A stretch of 64,000 nucleotides of DNA, from assembly GCA_021229015.1 (NCBI GenBank), contig CM037778.1, forward strand, positions 11,628,956-11,692,955, given 5' to 3'. This DNA is from Solen grandis (lineage: Eukaryota > Mollusca > Bivalvia > Adapedonta > Solenidae). The notes under the pieces are model-generated. The model was not told the DNA's origin. It was given only the letters and a program-made list of their open reading frames with translations, and searched no databases. Positions 25,340-36,570 of this stretch are shown piece after piece; positions within the stretch are counted from its first letter, which is position 1, and each line of letters begins with the position of its first letter. Position numbers and translations under genes: made by a program.

Positions 25340-26880
25340 AATACTTTCCCAGTCACAAAGTTATGACCCACTCCGAGAAATGCCTAGAAGGATTTGTGTG
25401 AAATCTCAGTGTCAAATAAATATCTAAATTGTAAACAAATGTAACAAAAGTCATCTGCATTCTGAATGAACCAGTCAACATATTTTTTTCAGTTTCAACC
25501 TTTTAAATTCCGGAAAACAATACCCCTACGAAGGTGTGTCCCAAAATGTCGCAGTCCTTACCAGAAATAGTTTCCTTCATATCACTTTGGATTTTTTTTA
25601 TTAATGTTTCCATATACAGGCTTTTGGAAAATTTTATCCATTGTGCAATTATGTAGCTATCTATTTTCTGGTTGATTCTTTAACACTCCTCGTCATATCA
25701 AAATATTCGCATTATTACCAAATTCGAAGCAGTATTTATTCTATGTCTCTGACTGGTCTTGCATACGCTATTAAAAAATCACTAAAAACAAGTTACTCCA
25801 CAAAAATTCTAACGACACACACACACACACACACACACACACAACATTGTTTCCCCTAATTGTGAAGATTACAATATAACATTGAAATCAAACATTAATA
25901 CACACAAGAAGCAACAAACTATATTAATTACCTCATTTGTATACAAACAGAAGTATACAAACAAATACATAAGTACTTATGTATACACATAAAATAATCA
26001 AATTACATCTGGGTTAACTCTTGCCGAAACGACAGACAAGGAATAATAAATAACATAACCGTATTAATCAAACTATTTTACCTCTTAACAAGACAGAAAG
26101 AAGAGAGAAAGGGGATGTCATTACAATACAGCATGTGTACACGCACGATATGTTATCTTAAAGAAACACGTCCAGCTTGACTTGACTGACATTAAATTCA
26201 AGCCAAATCACATGACAATATTGAAATGATACACCATCTATACTGGAGAATATCCAGGAGATGTTAACAATGCACACCAAGCATCGTATTACAAATGTTG
26301 TGCTTTCAAGAACTGGAACGGTGTCCTTAACGTGTTTGCTAAATAGTCCTTGTATCTTAGACATAAGTCGTCGCCTATATTCTGATCAAAATATTCACAT
26401 ATTCAAATATCAACACTCTGTCCTCACATGAAGTACATACGAATACATTACAGGTAGATAACGGGCGGTACACAGATTTATTGATTGTCAGATATAGGAT
26501 TGTGCACGCAGTGCCTGTGCAAACACTTGTGTTTTAAAAATGTACAGTCCTATAAAAGCCAATACTTGCATAAGCAAGACGATGATAATTTACATATGAA
26601 ATAAGATTAAATGAAAGATATTTTAACGTTTTCTTAAAGACATATGAAAAAGAAAATGCTGTAGTTTAATGTACCAATTAAGGCATTATACAGCATTTAC
26701 AAAATGAAATCGTCAGCTACACAAAAGAAAAATTCTAGCTTCGCTGCAATACGTCAATCATGAAGTATTTTAAATGCATTCAGCGAGGTATTCAATTTTC
26801 TCTCGGGTAGTTCTTAAAATTACTATTATCAATCCAAGAACTTATTTCCTGTTACTAAAAGTAATTAGGCCTAGGTTAAA
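25340..26880. other. Non-coding stretch between repeats
   Basis: There is an AC microsatellite at 25815-25843; otherwise AT-rich sequence without recognisable exons. It lies downstream of the minus-strand Mab-21 gene and may include its 3' untranslated region. Confidence 0.45.
25815..25843. repeat. (AC)n microsatellite
   Basis: About 14 uninterrupted AC units. Confidence 0.95.
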
Positions 26881-26882
26881 CG

Positions 26883-27308
26883 ATCACCATACATGTGAAC
26901 ATAGGTCACCATACATGTGAACATAGGTTCACCATACATGTGAACATAGTTTTACCATACATGTGAACATAGGTTTACCATACTTGTGAACATAGTTACC
27001 ATACATGTGAACATAGTTCACCATACTGTGAACATAGTCACCATACATGTAACATAGTTACCATACAACCATACATGTGAACATAGGTTCACCATACATG
27101 TGAACATAGTTTCACCATACATGTGAACATAGGTTCACCATACATGTGAACATAGGTTCACCATACATGTGAACATAGTTTCACCATACATGTGAACATA
27201 GTTTCACCATACATGTGAACATAGTTTCACCATACATGTGAACATAGTTTCACCATACATGTGAACATAGGTTCACCATACATGTGAGCATAGGTTTACC
27301 ATACATGT
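26883..27308. repeat. Minisatellite, about 20 copies of a 22-23 bp unit
   Basis: The unit is close to TTCACCATACATGTGAACATAG, 22 or 23 bases long. Copies 10-18 (about 27070-27280) are nearly identical, while copies 4-9 are more variable, including shortened and partial ones. The unit carries the palindrome ACATGT. It begins about 320 bases past the stop codon of the Mab-21 gene and could lie in its 3' untranslated region. Confidence 0.95.
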
Positions 27309-27628
27309 AATAGTTTATTATCGTCTAGGTTACATCATGTAAATTCGCCTAAAATAGAAGATACTCATCCACATGTCGATGTCCAAATGTTTTAAGTACG
27401 AATGGAAATCACCATGAATCGTATTATGGCATTTTGAATCTCATTACATACTCCACAGTATATAACTTCAACACGAAGTTCATTACGAAATGATCAGTAA
27501 GTATAATTATTAGTAATCCAACACGGTTAGGTATTCGAAACTCATGCAGTTCATTTTACTTTAAAACTATCAGTAATTATTACATCACTAAATACACAAA
27601 GCATTCTGATTTAATGTGATACATCTAC

Positions 27629-29721
27629 TTAACTATTAAACGCCGTATCAATGTTATACATGAGATCAGATACATGAAACTTGGCCGCGTTGTGCTGCGG
27701 CCGAAAAGCAAGAGACGTTCCCCAACACCTCACTGCCTCGTCTAGTCTGTGTTCTTGCAGATGGATCCAGCCCAACAGGTTGTAGGCCGTATCTTTATGG
27801 TGAATGTCACCTGTCATGACCCACTCAAGGTTTTGTACGGCAACTTCTTTATTTGCCATGAAACCTAGTTTTGTGAACACCAGGTACTGCATAAAGAACA
27901 AGAACACCTTGGCGTCAACAACAGCCCAGTCGAACCAGTTTTCATCTTCTCGTTACGTGATCCTGGAGGCGTGCCCTCTGACCTGCGCATCTCATACTGG
28001 AGTGGTGGCGGGACAATGTTAACATCTTGTGGAAGGAAAGAGATACATGAAACAACCTCTGTATAAAGAATTTCTTTGACTGATAGATTTTTGTCTGTAA
28101 TCTTGTTTTCGAGGTCGTCATTGGTTTTTAAATATGTGAAAACACCACCACAACAACAAACAGACGCTGTGTGCTTTTTCAACTCCAGGTCAAGCTTCTC
28201 TAGTATCTCTTCACACTCCTTGTACTTCCCCAGTTTGTACAGCACGGCCACATACATCAGGCGGGTGTTCATTAGGTCTGTTGCAAGGCCCCTACGGAAA
28301 TGGTCGTCACTCCTTGACAATAATTGTTGTGTGGTTCTCTCATGGTTTGTTTGCAGCGCTTTAGAAGCAAGGCACGTGGCTAACCTCTGATGGACCCTAG
28401 GAATAACATAGGAGAACGCTTCTTTGGTTTGTTGTTTAGTGTGATCCCGGACACAAGCAGTGGTCTGTAGATAGTCCAGAAGCTGAAGGAAGAAGTTTAT
28501 GGTTTGATCCAAGGAATTCTGAGAACAACAGATCAGGAGTGAATGGGTAAATTCCGAGGGATGATTGATGAAATGCATCTGCAAATTGTACCTGTAGTGC
28601 ACTTTGTTTTTTCTGTCAAATATCATTCCACGAGCAAGTACATTCCCAATGTTATCAATCTTAAGACTGAACAAAATATTAGGCCCAACCCTAAATATTT
28701 CATCTAATATCTTTAAAATATTTTCACGTGTTTTTATAAACCTAAGACGCTCAAACAAATTGGAGTTGGCCATAAAGTAATTTGGGCAATTACCAGATTG
28801 TACACTTTCAAATAATACATTCAGACATCGAAAGACACAATGTACAAGATTGTCTCGTGTCCAAATATCAGGTGGAGAGTTCTCAATTGCATAGAAGAGG
28901 CATGTCTTGCAGTGGTATGATGAAATCACATCGACTTCGCCAATTTGTGGTTGAATAATATCTTTCTTGATCATTTTCAATATAATGTAGCATTTATGTT
29001 GAACGGCATTCAAACTGAGCATGAGTTCCCTCTCTTGTAAAGAGAACGACAACCTCCATTCAATATCTTGTTCATCACTTCTCTCATGGCCGACGCCGAC
29101 AACAAAACAACTCAGTTTGACCATTCTGTCTAATAATTCCTCGGAAGGAAAGCCATGACATCGCCTCCGATGGATCCACTCAGTGTAACCGTCGGGTATC
29201 CGTGTGCACCTATATGCCATAACCATATCATGCATTAATCCAATGCCCATATCTAATGAATTTGCTGGACCATGTATTTCACATTCTGGATCAACAAAAT
29301 GCTTATAACAGATCCTTCCTTGTCTATCTGTGTCATGATTAGGCGGTACTTCCCTCATATACACTGTCTGCGGTACTCTGTCATAGACACGTTGTAACTT
29401 AAAATAGCCCGGCTGGGTGTCGTTATCCTGGACCATCAAATATGACAACCCACGACCGGCCTCATTGATGTCAATATTGACAGGTATTTTCATAACTAAT
29501 AAATATCCACATCTGATCCCATCTCTGGGGTAGTAGTGCCCTCACACCAACTTCCACATTGATACGTTGAACTTGGTTCATCAACGGACTGTAAATATTA
29601 TGTCCGTTATTATCTCACCGACAACATTCTCGTTGTGGATGTGTCTCATCTCCTCCGAAGCACCGACTCTCTCCAGTGCCTCGTACAGACGAATGGACAG
29701 GCCTTTTTGGGTCTCATCCAT
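27629..29721 (-). CDS. Mab-21 / cGAS-like receptor, disrupted by three frameshifts
   Basis: This is a single large exon encoding a Mab-21 family nucleotidyltransferase of about 695 residues. ATG is at 29721 (MDETQKGLSIRLYEALERVG); a TTTTCAG acceptor at 29747 shows a 5'UTR intron. The core carries GSWCEGTTTPEMGSDVDI, with the GS motif and two metal-binding Asp codons (29505-29513). A third Asp lies in GIGLMHDMVMAYRC. The Mab-21 signatures HGPA, EWIHRRR, VVGVGHERS, DIEWRLSFS and QHKCYIILKMIKKDI follow. The last 200 residues look helical, with TPR-like segments (NLLGWIHLQEHRLDEAVRCW). Active relatives make cyclic dinucleotides on binding nucleic acid and signal to STING. The frame shifts near 29585, back near 29498 and again near 27955, so this copy is either a young pseudogene or carries assembly errors. 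The ligand cannot be predicted. Confidence 0.85.
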
Positions 29722-30396
29722 CCCGGATGTTTATACACCTACCACACTGAAAATATATTTATTTATAAACTTTCACACTAACGATAGTTTAAATGATTTT
29801 ATCCGTCCTATTTTCCTTTCAAGAAAATATGTATTAGCAGTAGAATATAAAACCCTGTACAAACACCCTATCTTATCTGGCTTGTTTTATCAGCAAATTC
29901 ATAATATAATAAAAGTGAATAATTTTATTTTGCAAATTATAGAATGTATATTAAACATGATAGACAGAAAAAATATGAGATACTTTCGAACTAAATAAGT
30001 TTGTCTAGTTTACAGTCTTATAATTTATTATCGTATTGTATGCTGACAGAACTCAAATCTCGGGTAGTATCAAAACGAAAGTGAAGTAAATTTTACAATG
30101 TTTTATACGTTTTAACAATATTAGTATACCAACCTTTTACGTAAGTTTAATGAGAGTAATCCAAAATCATTTATTGAATACCCATATTCGGCATATTAAC
30201 ACAACCGATCCTTTTATAAAGGTATAATATTGTCCTGTCTGTGATTTCCCAACATCGGATTTATAAATAGCAAAGTGGGAAATCCCATGACTGTGCCGAA
30301 TTATATACATATCAAAGGACTGATAGTTCTGCAAACTCACTGGCACTAGAACCGCATACCCCCGTTCCTATTTTTTTTCAGCTACATTTCATATAT

Positions 30397-30597
30397 AGCC
30401 CCTCACCGCTGTGGGTTCGAATCCCGGTAGGGACTTCGGATTTTTCATGTGAGGAAGCCTTCCAGCTGGCTTGCGGTAGGTCGGTGGTTCTACCCGTGTA
30501 CCTCTGTGTACTCGGGTCTTCCTCCACCTGTAATTAGATGACGTCGCTATATGATTGAAATACTACCGCAGTGACGGTAAACCCAAATACAACAACA
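30397..30597 (+). mobile_element. SINE family 2, 5'-truncated, with 13-bp duplication
   Basis: It starts inside the tRNA-like head (AGCCCCTCACCGCTG), keeps box B GGTTCGAATCC and ends in the tail CAACAACAAC. ACATTTCATATAT is repeated at 30384-30396 and 30598-30610. The duplicated target is the tip of the foldback element at 30601-31466, so the SINE is the younger insertion. Confidence 0.95.
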
Positions 30598-30600
30598 ACA

Positions 30601-31466
30601 TTTCATATATTGAAACATGGTAAGGAACGGGAATCCGACATCGATCGGTTACGGAGGTCGTAACTTTGCACAAATTTATGCTTTCAATGACTTTTATGCA
30701 CGGTTCGATCGATCTGATATTCAACTTGCATATTCTATAATGAATTATAATCAAAAGGCACCTTAAAGATGAAATAAATCGAAATGTCAACAGGTTGTAC
30801 TTTAAACAATTTAAAAAACAACAACAAAAAAACCTTCATCTTCCGGTATATATCACCGATTGTGTATCGAGCGATCTGATTGGATGTCACTGAAATTGAC
30901 GTGAAACTGACATTATCGCGAATTTTGAATATAAAAAAGCAAACAATGAAAAGTTCATGAACGAAAGGGGTGTCCAGTTTGACCTGTCCAACCGAAAATG
31001 TGCTGTGGTATTTTGATTATTTAATATATTAGAAATATTTCATACACCACCGTAGTAATTTAGACTATCTGGAGAAATTGTTAATAATTTACACCAGAGA
31101 GAGAGAGAGAGAGAGAAACAGACAGACAGACAGAGGTATTGACGAAGTAGCGTTTGACAGATTGCGGGAAACTGAGTGTGTGTTTACAGCGTCCAGTCAG
31201 ATCGCTTGCTACAAAATCAATGATATGAACCGGAAGTTGAGGTTTTTTTTTAGACTTGTTGGAAGTACAAACTGTTGACAGTTCGTTATATTGCGGCGTA
31301 AAGGGTGTGCCTTTTGGTGATAATTCATGATATGCTAGTTGAATATCAGACCGATCGAACAGAGCACACAATTCAATGGTGGAAGAAAAAATGTGCAAAG
31401 TTACGACCTCCGTAACCAATCGATGTCAGATTCCCGTTCCTCACCATGTTTCAATATATATGAAAT
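30601..31466. mobile_element. Foldback element with 160-bp inverted ends
   Basis: The left arm (30601-30762) and right arm (31307-31466) are inverted copies, roughly 85% alike, sharing for example GGTTACGGAGGTCGTAACTT. Some 540 bases lie between them, including a GA/CAGA simple repeat, and there is no transposase. It is a non-autonomous DNA element or the remnant of one. A SINE separates the last bases of its left tip. Confidence 0.8.
31096..31135. repeat. (GA)n(CAGA)n compound microsatellite
   Basis: About ten GA units followed by four CAGA units, inside the foldback element. Confidence 0.9.
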
Positions 31467-31884
31467 TTAGGAGAAAAACATAAATTTTATACTGTGGTGG
31501 AATCGTAGCCTAATATGACAATGTTGTTGTAGTTATTGTATAAATGTATTAATTGTATAAACATCCTTATTTGAATCCGTTGTACATTATGCGATCACTG
31601 ATTAGCAGAACAGTTGCCGTATCATACAATAGTTCATACATTGTACCACAAAACAGGGCACCACAAAACGCTGTCTTCAATTAAGGCAGAAAACTTATTT
31701 CAACTAGTGACAAAGTAATACATGGAAATTACAAATGTATGAAACTAAAAAATAAAATTCGGGTCTTAATTAATATTAAAGCACAGTACGTTTTCAATTA
31801 ACTTTTCTAGGATAAAAGGGTTACCAGAAAGTCAACCGTTTCAAATCTGTCATTCGCCCATTAATAAGGGAGTATATCCATCTA

Positions 31885-33115
31885 CGGGGGTGATTCACGA
31901 ATTTTGAAAAACCCTGTAGCTTTGTTTCTCGCGAACATCTGCAGCACAAGTTTCATGATTTTAACTGTATCTTATCCTTTCAATAGCAAACTACACATAT
32001 ATGTTACACATAGTTGTGATTTTAACATGGGTAGACGTAAAATTGAATTAAGTTTAGAGGGTGTTATAGAATACCTGTTGAAGAAAGGAAATCCCTATAG
32101 AAGCACAAAGAAGGAGCTAAAGGGACAGGGGCATGATGTATCTTTGTCCACAATACATAGAGTAAAACATTCCATCGGCAAATCTCGAAATCCTAATACT
32201 AAAAAGCCGAAACCAGGTGAGTTTCGTAGGCGACCTACTAAGTCAACTGATGACGCCGTTCGTAAAGTCGCCATTTTTATTCAAGGGGTAAATCCTCCAA
32301 GCCAGAGAGAGATGGCACAAACGTGTACTGCAATGTAAACTTCGCAAGAAATGCAAAATTCATAAGCTCAATGCAAATCAAATTGAGAAAAGACGTCAAC
32401 GATCATGGCGTCTGTATTTACGTTTAAATAACAACCAGTGGAAAATTTTTGTTAATACCGACGAGGCAATGTTTTATCTCGGTGGCAATTATGGTCGTCG
32501 TCGGTTTTGTTATTACCGTAAAGGAGTACATGATGTTTCAAAACTTAAGTTTGTAAAACGTGATTCGTTTGCTCCAGGATTCATGGCCTGGGCAGGCGTA
32601 AACTTCCATGGTAAAACGGATATCCGTATTATTGATAAAGGTGTAAAAGTCAATTCAGACTTCTATATCAATAAAGTTCTGAAGCCTTTTGTCAAAGATC
32701 TTCCCAGAATGTTTCCTGGAGACCAAATTAAAGACATGGTCTTCCGCCAGGATAGTGCATCCAGTCATACCTCAAAACACACACTTGCATACTTGCGTCA
32801 ACAAAAAATCAACTTCGTAACGCCTGAAGAATGGATGATGCAGCACCAATGGAGTTTGCTATTTGGGGTATCTTAAAACGACGTTTGCAAAAACATAAAA
32901 TATACACTTTGGCAGGTCTTAAACGAGCATTAAAGGATGAATGGAAAAAGTTAGAACCAACAGTTATAAATAAAACCTTGCAGTCATGGCCAAAGCGATG
33001 TAGACTCATTTACAACATGCATGGATCACATATTGAGCATCTGTTACAGTAAAATGCATATCAGTTTAAAATTATATGCTGTTACAAAGTGTTTCAAAAT
33101 TCGTGAATCACCTCT
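31885..33115 (+). mobile_element. Tc1/mariner element with intact ends and TA duplication
   Basis: The ends are inverted copies: GTGATTCACGAATTTTGAAA from 31890 is met by its exact reverse complement ending at 33110, and the outermost five bases are less conserved. TA flanks it at 31883-31884 and 33116-33117, the target duplication of this superfamily. At 1231 bp the length is normal for the group. The encoded transposase is dead (see the separate entry), but the ends could in principle still be recognised in trans. Confidence 0.95.
32027..33052 (+). pseudogene. Tc1/mariner transposase, frameshifted
   Basis: It opens MGRRKIELSLEGVIEYLLKK with an N-terminal helix-turn-helix region (STKKELKGQGHDVSLSTIHR). 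The first frame ends at 32338, after which reading resumes one frame over at CKLRKKCKIHKLN, suggesting a small deletion. The first catalytic Asp is in FVNTDEAMFY (codon 32460) and the second in FRQDSASSHTSKHT (codon 32751). The third acidic residue is Glu in DAAPMEFAIWG (codon 32852). Just before it the residues normally linking EEWM to DAAP are missing, and the loss shifts the frame. Allowing for that loss the spacing would be near DD37E. The C-terminus is otherwise complete to TAA. It cannot encode an active transposase. Confidence 0.9.
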
Positions 33116-33117
33116 TA

Positions 33118-34530
33118 TATGTATGTGTATGTGTGTATTTCTGAAGCTTTCCCCAAAATTCAAATCGAGTCACAGATACTGGAATGTGAAAATAAATACG
33201 CCACTCTTGAAAGTTTACGAGAATAAATAAGTATTGAATCTTCCAGAAAAAAAAAATGTTAGAAAATATCCATTAACAATTTTCTCTGTGAAATTATTCC
33301 GGGCCGACAGGAGCCGGCACGGTTCCTGATACGGCTTTTTAATTGCTGAACAGTGTTATGCATTTCTCCCTGCCTGGCTTTACATGATGTAATTTTGTAA
33401 ATGAAAAAAAAATGTATAGATAGGAGTATGTCACTCATCTTATCTTAAACTTGTCAATGATAATGATTATGACAACTATTGACTATAGGAACATGGGTTG
33501 TAAAACAGAGTACACTACATTATTATTTAAACTTTTTTGTATTATCAGTAACCTACTAGAAATGTAGATCTTCGATTTAGTCCTACTGTAATTACGAAAC
33601 CAGTACGAATACCAATAGGTGCGAACGTCATTTGATTTGATACATATTTTGATTGAACAACAGGCTACTCTCATTTTACAGATTATGCATACATAGCATA
33701 TAAAAATTAAAGTATTGCATACATTATGAAAATATATATTGTCATAATGTTGAGTAAAGAAGCAAGTACCAGCAGATCAGCGAAATGGATATTACATCAT
33801 TTTCCCACAATAACGGATAATCACGCAAACAACAATAGTTTTATGGCTCGATTCTTTGACACCTGCGTAATTTTTTTTACTTGTCAATATAATTTTTTAA
33901 TTTGTATCGCAGTAACCAACTCAATAGCATAAATACCACACAAAAAGAAACTCTTCGTTTCTTTATAAGGGACACTACTGTAGTAGTTTATTTCATTACG
34001 CATTTGTACGATTTACTTCCCTTATTTCTTTATTAAATCAAAGCTCTCAAAACACTGAGACACTGTCGGTGGGATTTACATGGATTAGCGATAAGCACCA
34101 AAGAAACGCTGTTTTAAGGAAGCATCAAGGGGACGACATCCATTAAAGAAACTTTAGAGAGTAAATCTGCTTTACGTTCAGTATTCGCTGCACACCTTTG
34201 TAAGGATTAATTCGAAAACAATTACAGATTATAAATTTTAACGTACGCCAAGTGATATTTATCCTTATTCTTTCATGATGCAAATATGACAGATTATTTC
34301 TGTCACTTCGCTTGCTATGTTAACTGGCTAAAAGTAACTTATATTTTGCTCGTTTTGGTGTAATTTGGCAATGTGGTTCCACTTTTCGGCTGACGCCCCG
34401 CCAGTATTCAATATCTCGCTGGGCGGGTCGTAATCCGGACACATATTTTCCAGTTTTCCTCTGGCACCTCGCCAGGCGAAACTCGACAAAAATACTTTAC
34501 ATACTACGTTTTTCGTATTTCCGGGGCGAA
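33118..34530. other. Non-coding stretch, no gene seen
   Basis: AT-rich DNA between the mariner element and a SINE fragment. A 3-base-different echo of SINE sequence (CACTGTCGGTGGGA near 34062) is the only recognisable trace. Confidence 0.4.
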
Positions 34531-34539
34531 AGGTCGAAA

Positions 34540-34660
34540 CAATCTGGAATCGGGAAGTCGTGGGTTCGATCTCCATCTGCGACATTCCAAAGTCGTAAAT
34601 AAAATTAGAATAATGTGACTGGGTGTGGTTTCATGCCACACGTTTATCAGTTTAATAATT
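34540..34660 (+). mobile_element. SINE family 1 fragment
   Basis: Box B region GTCGTGGGTTCGATCTCC and CCAAAGTCGTAAA, then a jump by deletion to AATGTGACTGGGTGTGG and CATGCCACA. The middle of the SINE is missing and the 3' end is lost. Confidence 0.75.
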
Positions 34661-34824
34661 ATCGCTTAGTGCACAATATATATACATGTATATATATTCA
34701 CACGATACATTTTAAGGGATTTATACATGCATCAATGTTTATTCTGGAAAAGCATTCAATATATGCATGTGTGGTATATGTGATTTTCTTTGTATATTTT
34801 AGATAATTAAAAGGTTCTTTATAT

Positions 34825-35964
34825 GAGATGAAGTGTCTGAAGCAAAGAATGGGCAAGGCCTCAGACAGCAGCCTGGACATTGACTTTACAATAAGCCTGG
34901 CCAACCCACGCCTGGTGGAGGATTTTGTAGAAGCCATGAGCTCCCTCCCTCCCTGACCTTCCCTCCGCAGATCATCCAATAGTCTCCAAGACAGGGCCGA
35001 AGTCGGTGTGATGAGGTTCATGAATAAGTATTGCAAAAATGGCAAGGATTGTCTCCCTTTAAATCCAATATCGTGTTACTAATCGCCAATGACGTCAGCA
35101 ATGGTACCCACTTTTTTCATTTGTGTGATTTAAATTTGATATCAATTGAATATTTTCCATCATTCCTTCTTTCATTTTTTTTCAGAGAGTTCAAAACGTT
35201 TTTTGAAAAAATCGAAATAAGAGGGCTCCACTTCAGTATGATATATCAGGGTCTCAATATATACATAGTATAGTATTAAGAGACCCTGGAGATATATATT
35301 AACAAGGCGTGCCAATCAGTCGAGATCTGGGCTTGACAGGGGAGGTAACAGACAGGGACAGACTTCAGTGCCCTCTACAGGAAGACGACTGCGCATGTCT
35401 GCTGGTCCGCTGGGTACACGTGTCCCCAGATAATGACGCAAACGCTTTGACTGACCTATTCCCGAGTATAAAACATAACGGAATAGGTATTATTATCTCT
35501 TCCTATGCGACTCATATCGACTTTACAATTTACATGTAATAATATACTATTATTATTACATATTATTTTCAGTAGAAGTAGTAGTAAGTGAATAAGTACT
35601 AGTTGTACCACTTTTACCACAAGATGACATACTTTTCACATGTCCGTGATACATTGGTATTTAGACAAATGAAATGTAAACAAAAATGCTCATTTAACTT
35701 TATTCAGAACAAACCAGATTTTACAGTGCCGGTAAACGATATGGAGAAGGACAAATCTCTATAATATATGAATAAAAGAACAGTCCGATTTTCAAACAGT
35801 TCTCATACATAAAATATATACCATTATTTTACATATACATGTATCTTAGTCCGAGGCCCCAACGAATTTGAGAGAAGCGTAGACAGCGTATTCTAACTTG
35901 AAAACCAGACACAACTTTTCCGAGAGGAAGGACACATTAAACCACGGCATGGCCGGCAAGCATA
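34825..35964 (+). pseudogene. Decayed copy of exons 3-5 of the coiled-coil gene
   Basis: Three blocks align with the exons at 51374-52458. Exon 3 copy, 34825-35043: shares LDIDFTISLANPRLVEDFVEA, but carries an extra CTCC repeat and an in-frame stop. Exon 4 copy, 35306-35494: open throughout (SRDLGLTGEVTDRDR, DDCACLLVRWVHVSPDNDAN), with its donor GT kept. Exon 5 copy, 35850-35964: stop codons and small deletions, then cut by a transposon at a TA. The rest of exon 5 resumes at 38447. Intron positions are preserved, so this arose by DNA duplication and not retroposition. Exons 1 and 2 are not adjacent; the exon-2-like pieces at 24280-25255 may be the other part of the same old copy. Confidence 0.88.
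35247..35289. repeat. Short hairpin in pseudogene intron
   Basis: CAGGGTCTC is met by GAGACCCTG over a loop of about 24 bases. CAGGGTCTCTTAATA-type sequence recurs near 46336 and 61482, so this is a small dispersed palindromic repeat. Confidence 0.55.
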
Positions 35965-36010
35965 CGGTATTCCGTTAGGGCCATTTTCATATTCTCCTGT
36001 GAGTGAAAAA

Positions 36011-36262
36011 ATCTGAAACGCGAAAACACGAAATCACGAAAGTACGATGACGAAAGCGCGAAACCACGATGATGAAAAGGCGAAAGTACGATGGCGAAAA
36101 CGCGAAATCACGATGACGAAAACGCAAAACAATTTCGCGTTCTCATCATCGTAACTTCGCGTTTTCGTCATCGTGTTTTCGCGTTTTCGTCATAGTACTT
36201 TCGCGTTTTCGTGTTTTCGCGTTTTCGTCATCGTGTTTTCGCGTTTTCGTACTTTCGCCATC
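36011..36262. repeat. Palindromic CGAAAACGCGAAA array, copy A
   Basis: The first half is built of units such as CGATGACGAAAACGCGAAAT. The second half is their reverse complement (TTTCGCGTTTTCGTCATCG). The whole can fold into a hairpin over 200 bases long. Part of the left long TIR of the element at 35965. Confidence 0.9.
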
Positions 36263-36536
36263 CGGTTTGCATGCGCAGTGCCAAAACTAAGTAAGTATCA
36301 GATAGGCTATGCCTACAACGAAATATCCGTCTTGTTTTTTTTAGTTTAAATATTCTTAGACCTACAGACATACTGCATGAGTAGATATGTTTTACGGCTA
36401 ATTATGAAATCAGCTTAGCGAGACAATTAAAGTGTATGAAATTATATATTCCGTCATATTAATATCTTTATTACTACATATCATTGATGAATGTCATTTA
36501 TATATTAATATAAGATAAAATAAATACTAATCTAAA

Positions 36537-36544
<8 letters not shown>

Positions 36545-36570
<26 letters not shown>
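36545..36570. repeat. (CT)n microsatellite
   Basis: Thirteen CT units inside the element at 35965-38444. Confidence 0.95.

Noticed and set aside
26883..27308. CRISPR-like array
   Set aside because: The units are contiguous with no unique spacers; this is a eukaryotic minisatellite.
29555..29600. A tiny intron (GTGAGA ... TTTACAG, 30 bases) to explain the first break in the cGAS-like receptor
   Set aside because: Its length is a multiple of three, so removing it would not restore the frame, and 30 bases is too short for a normal intron.
31904..32026. Upstream Met of the transposase frame (MKNPVALF)
   Set aside because: These codons overlap the TIR and spacer; the family-like start is MGRRKIEL at 32027.
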